A stretch of 5,951 bases of DNA from Anaerolineales bacterium. GTDB lineage: Bacteria; Chloroflexota; Anaerolineae; Anaerolineales; UBA6663. The position numbers and the translations under genes were made by a program. This document shows, piece by piece, positions 1 through 5,255 of the stretch. The notes under the pieces were generated by a model, which was not told the DNA's origin, did no database searches, and saw only the letters and a list, made by a program, of their open reading frames with translations. The first letter of the stretch is position 1, and each line of letters begins with the position of its first letter. The stretch spans positions 1-5,951 of the forward strand of contig JAEURM010000134.1 of the NCBI GenBank assembly GCA_016789245.1, given 5' to 3'.

Positions 1-669
1 ACTGGCGCCCGGCGGCTGAGTGCCTTTGCGGTGCGCCACAAATGCTTCCACTTTGGCTTGCAAAATTTCTGGCTCGCCGCGCCGCATTTCAAATTCCGCC
101 GAAAGGATGACGACGGCTTCTCTCTGGCGTTTGAGGGCGCTGGTGCGGTAGCCATAAGCCAGCTCTTGCGGCGTCCAGCGGCGCACATGCCCATCTTGAT
201 GCAAGATTTCGGCCATGCGCAGATTCATGGCCACATCACCGCCATGCGCGCCCGCGTTGCCGTACACCGCGCCACCCACCGTGCCCGGCACCGTAGCCGC
301 CCACTCCAAGCCGCTGAGGCCTTGCGCCACACACTGCCGCGCCAGCAAACCCAAGTTAGTGCCGCTTTCGGCCCACAGGGTGGCTGGCTCATCTGCCGTG
401 CGGAACTCTACGCGGCGCGCACGGTTGAGGATGACCAAACCATGCACACCCGCATCACTCACTAGAATGTTGGCCCCACCACCAAAAATAAACGGCTGGA
501 AGCCTAAATCCCACGCCGCGCGGGCGTGAGCGGCCAGCTCTTCGGCAGTTTCCGCAATCACAAAATATTCCGCCGGGCCGCCCATCCGCGCCGAGGTGTA
601 CTTGGCCAGCGGCTCATTTTCTTTGAGTTGAGTGCCAAACGCCTCGCGTAGGGTTCGTCTTTCAGACAT
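1..669 (-). CDS. murB: UDP-N-acetylenolpyruvoylglucosamine reductase MurB, 3' end missing
   Basis: MurB is the cytosolic FAD enzyme that uses NADPH to reduce UDP-GlcNAc-enolpyruvate to UDP-MurNAc. I translated the minus strand by hand: 223 codons are open with no stop before the left edge. Visible motifs are YTSARMGGPAEYF (about 24-36), the FAD-binding IFGGGANILVSD (61-72), SGLEWAATVPGTVGGAVYGNAGAHGGD (119-145 region) and YGYRTSAL (172-179), whose Tyr-Arg-x-Ser is the conserved MurB active-site segment. The reading ends at QPPGAS, just where the family continues into the GS-x-FKNP segment holding the catalytic Ser; that part and the final Glu lie outside the window. The start is uncertain. 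In-frame ATGs occur at 669, 678 and 702 and none has a clear Shine-Dalgarno; 669 gives the family-like N-terminus MSERRTLREAFG. It is the last gene seen, 97 bp after murC. Confidence 0.95.
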   Translation of the reverse strand, partial: MSERRTLREAFGTQLKENEPLAKYTSARMGGPAEYFVIAETAEELAAHARAAWDLGFQPFIFGGGANILVSDAGVHGLVILNRARRVEFRTADEPATLWAESGTNLGLLARQCVAQGLSGLEWAATVPGTVGGAVYGNAGAHGGDVAMNLRMAEILHQDGHVRRWTPQELAYGYRTSALKRQREAVVILSAEFEMRRGEPEILQAKVEAFVAHRKGTQPPGAS

Positions 670-710
670 AGACACCATTGAGTAATGAAAACGTAATACC
701 ATCTTCTTTT

Positions 711-756
711 CTCACTTTCTCGCTTTCGCATCGGCCGGAGCAGGTGTGAAAGTGAG
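711..756. repeat. Inverted repeat in the murC-murB gap
   Basis: The 97-bp gap 670-766 contains a perfect 9-bp inverted repeat, CTCACTTTC at 711-719 and GAAAGTGAG at 748-756, separated by 28 bp. The surroundings are built of degenerate octamer-like units (TTTCTCAC, TTTCTCGC at left; GTGAGCGG, GTGAGCGT at right), so the symmetry may come from two oppositely oriented low-complexity tracts. There is no T-run, so it does not look like an intrinsic terminator. In the transcript the stem would lie just ahead of the possible murB ATG at 702 and could affect its translation, which is inference. Confidence 0.5.
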
Positions 757-766
757 CGGGTGAGCG

Positions 767-2140
767 TTAGCTACCTAAACGCCGCAAAACTTCCTCGCCC
801 ACCCAGTTGCCATCGCCAGCGCCGAGGGTGAGCAAAATATCGCCCGGCTTAAGTTCGGCGCACAACACCTCGGCCGCTTCGGCCAAAGTGGGAATGTGCC
901 GCCCGTCTTGATGATTCATCCGGCGCACAATATCTTTGGCGCTCAGTGTTGGGTCAGGCGTTTCACGGGAGCGGAAAATATCCACAATAATCACGTGGTT
1001 AGCATCCGTGAACGCTTCGGCAAACTCCGCCAAAAGCGTGCGCGTGCGAGAGTACGTGTGCGGCTGAAACATCACCCACAGCGGATGGCCCACAAACCGG
1101 CGGCGGGCGGCGGCTAACGTAGCTTTAATTTCTGTGGGGTGATGGGCGTAATCATCAATTACCGTGATGTCACGCGCTTCGCCCTTCACTTCAAAGCGGC
1201 GGCCAGCGCCCCGGTACTCGGCTAAAGCGTTGCGGGCCACGTTGAAATCCACGCCCACGTAATCAGCTATGGCCAGCGCGGCGAGTGAGTTGAGTACATT
1301 GTGCTCACCGGGCAGACGCGTGCGCACCAAGCCCAACGTCTGCTCACCTTTTAGCACCAAAAAATCTGAGCCGCCGGCGTTGTTGGGCGCAATGGAGGCC
1401 GCGCGCAAATCATCCTCAGCGCGTAAGCCGTACACCAAAGCCGGGTGGCCCGCCGTGCGCCGTTCCATGGCTAACTTGCGGGCAAAAGCATCGCGCGCAC
1501 ACGCAATCAACAAACCGTGTACGGGCAATAAATTGGCAAATTGCCGGAATGCTTCTTGCATCTCGCCCAGCGTTGGATAGCAATCAGGATGATCATGCTC
1601 CACGTTCGTAATCACGGCGATGGTGGGCTGAAGGCCCAAAAACATCCGGTCATACTCATCGGCTTCGATGACGAAGGGCGCGCCTTGCCCGGCCCGCGCG
1701 TTAGTGCCGTAATCCACCAGCACGCCACCCACGATGAAGGTAGGATCCAATCCGGCACGCTCCAGCAGAAAAGCGGTGAGGCCGGTGGTGGTGGTTTTGC
1801 CGTGTGCGCCCGCAATGGCAATGCCGGTTTTGCCTTCCATCAGTGTGCCCAGAAAATCTGCGCGCTTGAGGACGGGAATGCCGTGTGCGCGGGCGGCTTG
1901 CACTTCCACAAAGCCGGGCGCATCTGGCGTTACGGCGGAAGAAATCACTACCAGTTCGGCGCCGTTCACGTTTGCGGCGGCATGGCCGGCGTGCACCACC
2001 GCGCCCTGCCCGGCCAACTGGCGCGCAAAATCCGAGAGCTGTTGATCCGAGCCGCTGACCCGCCAGCCCAAATCCAGCAGAACTTTCGCAATGGCGCTTA
2101 TGCCTGCGCCGCCAATACCGATGAAGTGAACGTGCTTCAT
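767..2140 (-). CDS. murC: UDP-N-acetylmuramate--L-alanine ligase MurC
   Basis: MurC is the cytosolic ATP-dependent ligase that adds L-Ala to UDP-MurNAc, the first step of the stem peptide. The 457-residue product has the three Mur-ligase domains: an N-terminal Rossmann fold beginning HFIGIGGAGISAIA (5-18), the ATP P-loop GAHGKTTTT (111-119), and the central EADEYDRMF (159-167) with NVEHDHPDCYPT (179-190). The C-terminal domain shows GEHNVLNSLAALA (278-290), GAGRRFEVKGE (311-321), IDDYAHHPTEI (328-338), FQPHTYSRT (358-366) and TLGAGDGNWVGEEV. Length is normal for the family. The frame stays open to a GTG at 2209 that abuts the cvpA stop, but those 23 extra residues look non-coding and the Rossmann motif needs to start near Met1, so I chose ATG 2140. 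No Shine-Dalgarno is visible before it. All catalytic motifs look intact. Confidence 0.97.
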   Translation of the reverse strand: MKHVHFIGIGGAGISAIAKVLLDLGWRVSGSDQQLSDFARQLAGQGAVVHAGHAAANVNGAELVVISSAVTPDAPGFVEVQAARAHGIPVLKRADFLGTLMEGKTGIAIAGAHGKTTTTGLTAFLLERAGLDPTFIVGGVLVDYGTNARAGQGAPFVIEADEYDRMFLGLQPTIAVITNVEHDHPDCYPTLGEMQEAFRQFANLLPVHGLLIACARDAFARKLAMERRTAGHPALVYGLRAEDDLRAASIAPNNAGGSDFLVLKGEQTLGLVRTRLPGEHNVLNSLAALAIADYVGVDFNVARNALAEYRGAGRRFEVKGEARDITVIDDYAHHPTEIKATLAAARRRFVGHPLWVMFQPHTYSRTRTLLAEFAEAFTDANHVIIVDIFRSRETPDPTLSAKDIVRRMNHQDGRHIPTLAEAAEVLCAELKPGDILLTLGAGDGNWVGEEVLRRLGS

Positions 2141-2209
2141 AAGTGCGGGAGGAAAGGTGACGGGTGGCGAGTGACGCGAACGCCGCTCACCCACCAGAAA
2201 CCCAACCAC
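2141..2209. other. cvpA-murC intercistronic gap with weak hairpin
   Basis: This is a 69-bp spacer with no gene. GGGTGGCG at 2162-2169 can pair with CGCTCACCC at 2184-2192, with one bulged base, giving a weak stem. The 9-mer GGGTGAGCG (minus strand 2184-2192) recurs on the plus strand at 758-766 in the next gap, suggesting related intergenic repeat material. No Shine-Dalgarno for murC is seen here. Confidence 0.4.
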
Positions 2210-2734
2210 TCACAAGAACACTACAATCACAAATACAAACGCAATGCCGATGGCGAACAAGATGTAAGGCGGGCCACCGATGACTTTGGGCGGCAGGTAC
2301 GGAATCAAGTTGGTGGCTATGTCCAGCGAGGGCGGCGTCACCAATTCCGGCCACGGGTAACCGGCCACATCCATGTAATACCAGAGCGAACCCACGATGA
2401 AGTAACCGTTAATCATGCCCAGCACAAAGCCCAGCAACCAATCTTGCAACTTATCGCGCGTGAGTTTGGGGCTGAAGGCCGGGATGTTAGGCGATTGATA
2501 GCCAAAGAATGCCAACAGCAAAATCAAACACGAGCGCACCACAAACTGTGTGCCGGGGTCTTGCGCATTGAGGGCGCCCTGCACGCCCGGCACGTAGCTT
2601 TCCAGCACATAGCCGAGGAAGAGCGCCAGCACCATGCTAAACAGCACCAGCATCTCTTTGGCCCAGCCACGGAACGCGCCCACCACGCCGAACAAAAACA
2701 CCATCATCCAGAAAACTGCCGACAAGCTCATCAT
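2210..2734 (-). CDS. CvpA-family (colicin V production-like) membrane protein
   Basis: This is a 174-residue hydrophobic protein, probably in the cytoplasmic membrane. The N-terminus resembles the CvpA family: a first hydrophobic segment (about 5-20), then FRGWAKE (21-27) matching the family's G-x-(R/K)-G-x-x-(R/K)-E turn, then a second segment (28-43). Further membrane stretches lie at about 64-79, 99-119 (LLGFVLGMINGYFIVG, the other family-like region) and 157-174, where the chain ends inside a hydrophobic run. The loop at about 122-155 is proline-rich. CvpA-family proteins have roles in envelope physiology but no agreed biochemical activity, so I give no gene symbol. Its place between murG and murC suggests a role linked to wall synthesis or division (inference). 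Two adjacent ATGs (2734, 2731) are possible; AAAGGG eight bases before 2734 favours the first. It follows murG after 140 bp and its stop lies 69 bp before murC. Confidence 0.75.
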   Translation of the reverse strand: MMSLSAVFWMMVFLFGVVGAFRGWAKEMLVLFSMVLALFLGYVLESYVPGVQGALNAQDPGTQFVVRSCLILLLAFFGYQSPNIPAFSPKLTRDKLQDWLLGFVLGMINGYFIVGSLWYYMDVAGYPWPELVTPPSLDIATNLIPYLPPKVIGGPPYILFAIGIAFVFVIVVFL

Positions 2735-2742
2735 AGGCGTTG

Positions 2743-2748
2743 CCCTTT
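2743..2748 (-). promoter_or_regulatory. Probable ribosome binding site of the CvpA-family gene
   Basis: The minus strand reads AAAGGG, then eight bases, then ATGATG. It is an imperfect Shine-Dalgarno, but its spacing favours the first ATG (2734) over the second (2731). Confidence 0.4.
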
Positions 2749-2750
2749 AC

Positions 2751-2790
2751 TCACCCTCACCCCCGGCCCCTCGCCCAGTGGGAGAGGGGA
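2751..2790. repeat. Palindromic intergenic repeat of the LTPGPSPSGRGE type
   Basis: The 140-bp gap between murG and cvpA (2735-2874) holds a C-rich then G-rich element. CCCCTCGCCC at 2767-2776 pairs with GGGAGAGGGG at 2780-2789 with one mismatch and a 3-base loop. Its plus-strand translation contains LTPGPSPSGRGE, a peptide I recall as a recurring spurious translation of a dispersed repeat in many bacterial genomes. No T-run follows on either strand, so it is not a standard terminator. CCCTCACCC (2754-2762) is shared with the palindrome inside murG at 3899-3907. The rest of the gap (2791-2874) shows no gene and no clear structure. Confidence 0.7.
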
Positions 2791-2874
2791 GCGGCCATGA
2801 AAATTTCAAGCTCACGCCACTCCCAACCGGAGACGCGAGAATGAGGGAATACAAAGAATTAGTCTTGCCCATGA

Positions 2875-3990
2875 TTACGTACTGGCCGTGGCCAGAGTTA
2901 CAAGCTCTTGTGCGATGCGGTGCGCCGCGTGGGGCTGAGCGGCGGCACTGGCCGCTTGCCGCATATGGCGCAAACGGTCTTCATCCGCCAATAACGCCCG
3001 CACCGTGGATGGCAATTCCACACTCAAGGCCTCATCATTCACTCGCACCGCCGCGCCGCGCGCCACCAAATAATCCGCGTTTACCTTTTGGTAGCGCCAC
3101 GCATAGGGGTAAGGCACTAACACCGCCGGTAAACCAAACAGCGGATACTCACCTAAGGCCGAGGCGCCCGCGCGGGAAACCACTAAATCGGCCGCCGCCA
3201 GCGCCAAACCCATCTCATGCAAAAAGGGGTGCGCGTGGTACAGCGGCTGAAGCTCTGCCGGAAGTTTTTGGCGGGCGGCCTCCGCCTCCGGCCAATCTAG
3301 CTGGCCGCTCAAGTGAATCACTTGATAATCCGGCAACCAATTGGCCAGCGCAGCAAAGGTGGCGCGGTTGAGACTGCGCGCGCCACGACTGCCGCCGGTG
3401 ACCAAGATGGTTTTCCGCGCTAGGTCTAAGCCAAAGTGCCGAACGGCTTGCGCACGCGTGGCCTGAGCTAATTCCGCCCGCACGGGATAACCCGTAACCA
3501 CAACTTTGTGCGCGGCAAAATACTGGCGTGATAGTTCAGCAGTGACGCACACTTTGGCCGCTAGGCCGCTCACAAATTTCAGCGCCTGCGCTGGCTCTAA
3601 ATCCGGCAGGTAAATCAGCACTGGCACACGGTTAAGCCAACACGCCAGCGCGGCCGGTACGGCCAGAAAGCCGCCCGTCACCATCAGCACATCCGGCTTA
3701 AACTCGCGCACCATTTTTAGACTGTCAAAGAACCCGCGCCCTAAACTCAGCGCGTTGGCCGGTAGTTTGCGCCAGCCCACCCCATGCACACCCGCCGCAT
3801 GAATGGCCTTAAACGGCAAACCCTCACGCGGCACTAAATCGGCTTCCATGCCACCGTGCGAGCCAAGCCAAAGCAGGGATTGGGGATGAGGGGCTACGCC
3901 CTCACCCTTAATCCCTAACCACTCTTTACTTACGGCCAGGGCGGGATACACGCCGCCGCCCGTCCCGCCGGCTGAAATCAAAAGCCGCAT
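2875..3990 (-). CDS. murG: MurG, UDP-GlcNAc transferase making lipid II (variant motifs)
   Basis: MurG is the peripheral membrane GT-B glycosyltransferase that transfers GlcNAc from UDP-GlcNAc to lipid I. The product is 371 residues. The N-domain loop is AGGTGGGVYPALAV (7-20), followed by WLGSHGGMEADLV (41-53) and VTGGFLAVPAALA (104-116). The C-domain has the donor-site GGSRGARSLN (199-208), SRAGASALGE (272-281) and VPYPYAWRYQKVNADYL (292-308). The donor residues matching E. coli Ser192, Asn199, Glu269 and Gln289 are kept. His19 is Gly13, Tyr106 is Phe108, and HEQN 125-128 is YLPD 127-130. The region between helix 1 and WLG appears about eight residues longer than in E. coli and coincides with a palindromic DNA element (3875-3916). 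ATG 3990 is the only start close to the glycine loop; AAAGAGA four bases upstream is a weak ribosome site. It overlaps the ftsW end by 65 bp, implying translational coupling. Confidence 0.95.
   Translation of the reverse strand: MRLLISAGGTGGGVYPALAVSKEWLGIKGEGVAPHPQSLLWLGSHGGMEADLVPREGLPFKAIHAAGVHGVGWRKLPANALSLGRGFFDSLKMVREFKPDVLMVTGGFLAVPAALACWLNRVPVLIYLPDLEPAQALKFVSGLAAKVCVTAELSRQYFAAHKVVVTGYPVRAELAQATRAQAVRHFGLDLARKTILVTGGSRGARSLNRATFAALANWLPDYQVIHLSGQLDWPEAEAARQKLPAELQPLYHAHPFLHEMGLALAAADLVVSRAGASALGEYPLFGLPAVLVPYPYAWRYQKVNADYLVARGAAVRVNDEALSVELPSTVRALLADEDRLRHMRQAASAAAQPHAAHRIAQELVTLATAST
3875..3916. repeat. 42-nt palindromic element inside the murG reading frame
   Basis: The arms are 3875-3892 and 3899-3916 around a 6-base loop (GCTACG). 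15 of 18 positions pair, and one of the three mismatches becomes a G-U pair in the murG transcript. The element is 42 bp, exactly 14 codons' worth, and covers MurG residues 25-38 (LGIKGEGVAPHPQS, sharing one base of the Leu codon). It falls where MurG is longer than I would expect and begins 10 bp past the ftsW stop codon. The arm CCCTCACCCTTAATCCCT differs from the intergenic element's CCCTCACCCCCGGCCCCT (2754-2771) only by transitions at five positions. I infer a dispersed palindromic repeat inserted in frame, comparable in kind to Rickettsia palindromic elements. Confidence 0.65.
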
Positions 3991-5200
3991 TATTCTCTTT
4001 GGCCTCACGGCGCGCTTCTTCGTGGATGGCACCCACAAAGCGGCTCCGCCGCAACATCGGTTCGGCTTCGGTGCGACGCGCAATGTTGAGGAGCACACCC
4101 ACACTCACCAGCGTCATCACCAAGTTTGAGCCGCCGTAACTGATGAAGGGCAGAGCATTGCCGGCAAACGGCATGGCGCCCACCATCACGGCGATATTTA
4201 CCAGGGCTTCAAACGCAATCCAGCACACAATCCCGGCGGCTAGGGAAGCGCCCAACGCATCGCGCGCTTGCGCGGCAATTTTGTAGCCGCGCCAAATAAA
4301 GATCCCAAAGAGCGCAATCACAATGGCACAGCCAAACAAACCCAACTCTTCACCAATAATGGCGAAGATCGAATCGGTGTGCGGCGTGGGAAGCGCAATA
4401 AATTTTTGATGGCTTTGCCCAAGGCCGCGCCCAAACCAGCCGCCTTGCACAAAGGCCACGGCCGCTTGTTGTACATGCCAAGAGGCGGCGCGGATATCTT
4501 GCAAGCCCACAAAGTATTCACTCAAGCGTTGCCGCCCAGTTTCGGCCGCGCTAATGGGCAATTGCACCAGAATGGCAACTGTGAGCGCACCCACAACGAT
4601 GGCCGCCAAAATTTGCTTCCAATCGGCACCGGCCACAAAAAACAGCAGAGAGGCAATTACCACAATAGTGATGCCAGCCGATAAATCCGGTTGTAGGATG
4701 ATGAGGCCAAACAGAAACCCCACGATCACGCCGAAGGGAATGAGGCCGTAGCCCACCGTGCGGATTTTCTCGCCTTTGGAGGCCAGCCAGACTGAGAGAT
4801 AAATAATGATAGCAAACTTGGCCAACTCGGATGGTTGCACGGAGCCGTTGAACAAGGCCCGTTGCGCGTTGAAACGCGTAGCCCCAAAGAGCAAAACCCA
4901 GAGCAACAACGCCACCGTCACGCCCATAAGCGGTAAAGCCAGCATGCGCCAGCGGTGATAATCCATGCGCGCGGCCACGACCAAACCAACTAACCCCACG
5001 CCTGCCCACATCAATTGGCGCAAAAACACCTCAGCGGGGTTATCAAAAGCGCGGTAAGACCAATCGAAGGTGGAGGAGTACACCATCATTAGACCAAACA
5101 GCAATAATGCGCCCACACTCAGCAAGAGCGGCACGTCTAGCCCAAGCCCAGCGGCCTTTTTGGCTACAGGTTTCGTTGGCGTTACTTCAGCAACAGTCAT
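3926..5200 (-). CDS. ftsW: Septal peptidoglycan polymerase FtsW (SEDS family)
   Basis: FtsW is the multi-pass membrane glycosyltransferase that polymerises lipid II at the division septum with a class B penicillin-binding protein. The 424-residue protein has about ten membrane segments, the first at roughly 23-42 and the last at 355-375. SEDS landmarks are GSVQPSELAKFA (119-130), LQPDLSAGITI (169-179), GWFGRGLGQSHQKFIALPTPHTDSIFAIIGEELGLFG (254-290 region) and LPFISYGGSNLVMTLVSVGVLLNI (350-373). Asp275 in HTD matches the essential acidic residue of FtsW/RodA. FtsW is preferred over RodA because of the dcw location. ATG 5200 was chosen over an in-frame TTG at 5218 because GAGGAG lies six bases before it. 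The soluble C-terminal tail ends RRDGRRRVSRPGRK and is largely encoded within the overlap with murG. The Ser and Pro in PTPHTDS depart from the usual PEAHTDF pattern. Confidence 0.95.
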   Translation of the reverse strand: MTVAEVTPTKPVAKKAAGLGLDVPLLLSVGALLLFGLMMVYSSTFDWSYRAFDNPAEVFLRQLMWAGVGLVGLVVAARMDYHRWRMLALPLMGVTVALLLWVLLFGATRFNAQRALFNGSVQPSELAKFAIIIYLSVWLASKGEKIRTVGYGLIPFGVIVGFLFGLIILQPDLSAGITIVVIASLLFFVAGADWKQILAAIVVGALTVAILVQLPISAAETGRQRLSEYFVGLQDIRAASWHVQQAAVAFVQGGWFGRGLGQSHQKFIALPTPHTDSIFAIIGEELGLFGCAIVIALFGIFIWRGYKIAAQARDALGASLAAGIVCWIAFEALVNIAVMVGAMPFAGNALPFISYGGSNLVMTLVSVGVLLNIARRTEAEPMLRRSRFVGAIHEEARREAKENNAAFDFSRRDGRRRVSRPGRK

Positions 5201-5206
5201 GGCAAA

Positions 5207-5212
5207 CTCCTC
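5207..5212 (-). promoter_or_regulatory. Ribosome binding site of ftsW
   Basis: The minus strand reads GAGGAG, then six bases (TTTGCC), then ATG at 5200. This is the strongest Shine-Dalgarno in the window. It fixes the ftsW start, because the alternative TTG at 5218 lies upstream of it. Confidence 0.85.
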
Positions 5213-5232
5213 AATCAAAATTGGTTACTAGC

Positions 5233-5255
5233 AATTAGTTATTGAATAACTAATT
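5233..5255. repeat. Perfect AT-rich palindrome between murD and ftsW
   Basis: AATTAGTTATT at 5233-5243 and AATAACTAATT at 5245-5255 form a perfect 11-bp inverted repeat around a single G. The right end touches the murD stop codon (5255-5257), and the ftsW ribosome site lies about 20 bp away. Only 4 of 23 bases are G or C, against clearly GC-rich surroundings. On the minus strand TAACTAATT is followed 14 bp later by TAACCAATT, hinting at a degenerate heptad repeat. It could be an operator, an RNA hairpin or a dispersed repeat. No T-tract supports a terminator. Confidence 0.6.

Noticed and set aside
31..465. A 144-codon plus-strand open frame at the left edge
   Set aside because: It lies antisense to the clear MurB reading frame, which runs unbroken to the left edge with family motifs.
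2141..2209. N-terminal extension of MurC to GTG 2209
   Set aside because: The 23 extra residues show no family similarity and the Rossmann motif normally starts within a few residues of Met. The GTG simply follows the cvpA stop codon in the same frame.
2347..2368. Direct repeat CCGGCCAC spaced 14 bp within the cvpA gene
   Set aside because: It is only two copies of 8 bp inside coding sequence, which is expected by chance in GC-rich DNA.
2767..2789. Intrinsic terminator after murG
   Set aside because: The stem is strong but no run of U follows it in the minus-strand transcript, and the downstream genes belong to the same pathway.
1541..2800. A 419-codon plus-strand open frame across murC, the cvpA gene and the next gap
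   Set aside because: It is antisense to two well-supported genes, its product is His/Gln/Arg-rich with no recognisable domain, and it ends in the translation of the dispersed repeat. It is a shadow frame.
3991..4104. N-terminal extension of MurG further into ftsW
   Set aside because: The extra 38 residues are out-of-frame translation of the FtsW tail, and the glycine loop sits at residues 8-13 from ATG 3990 as expected.
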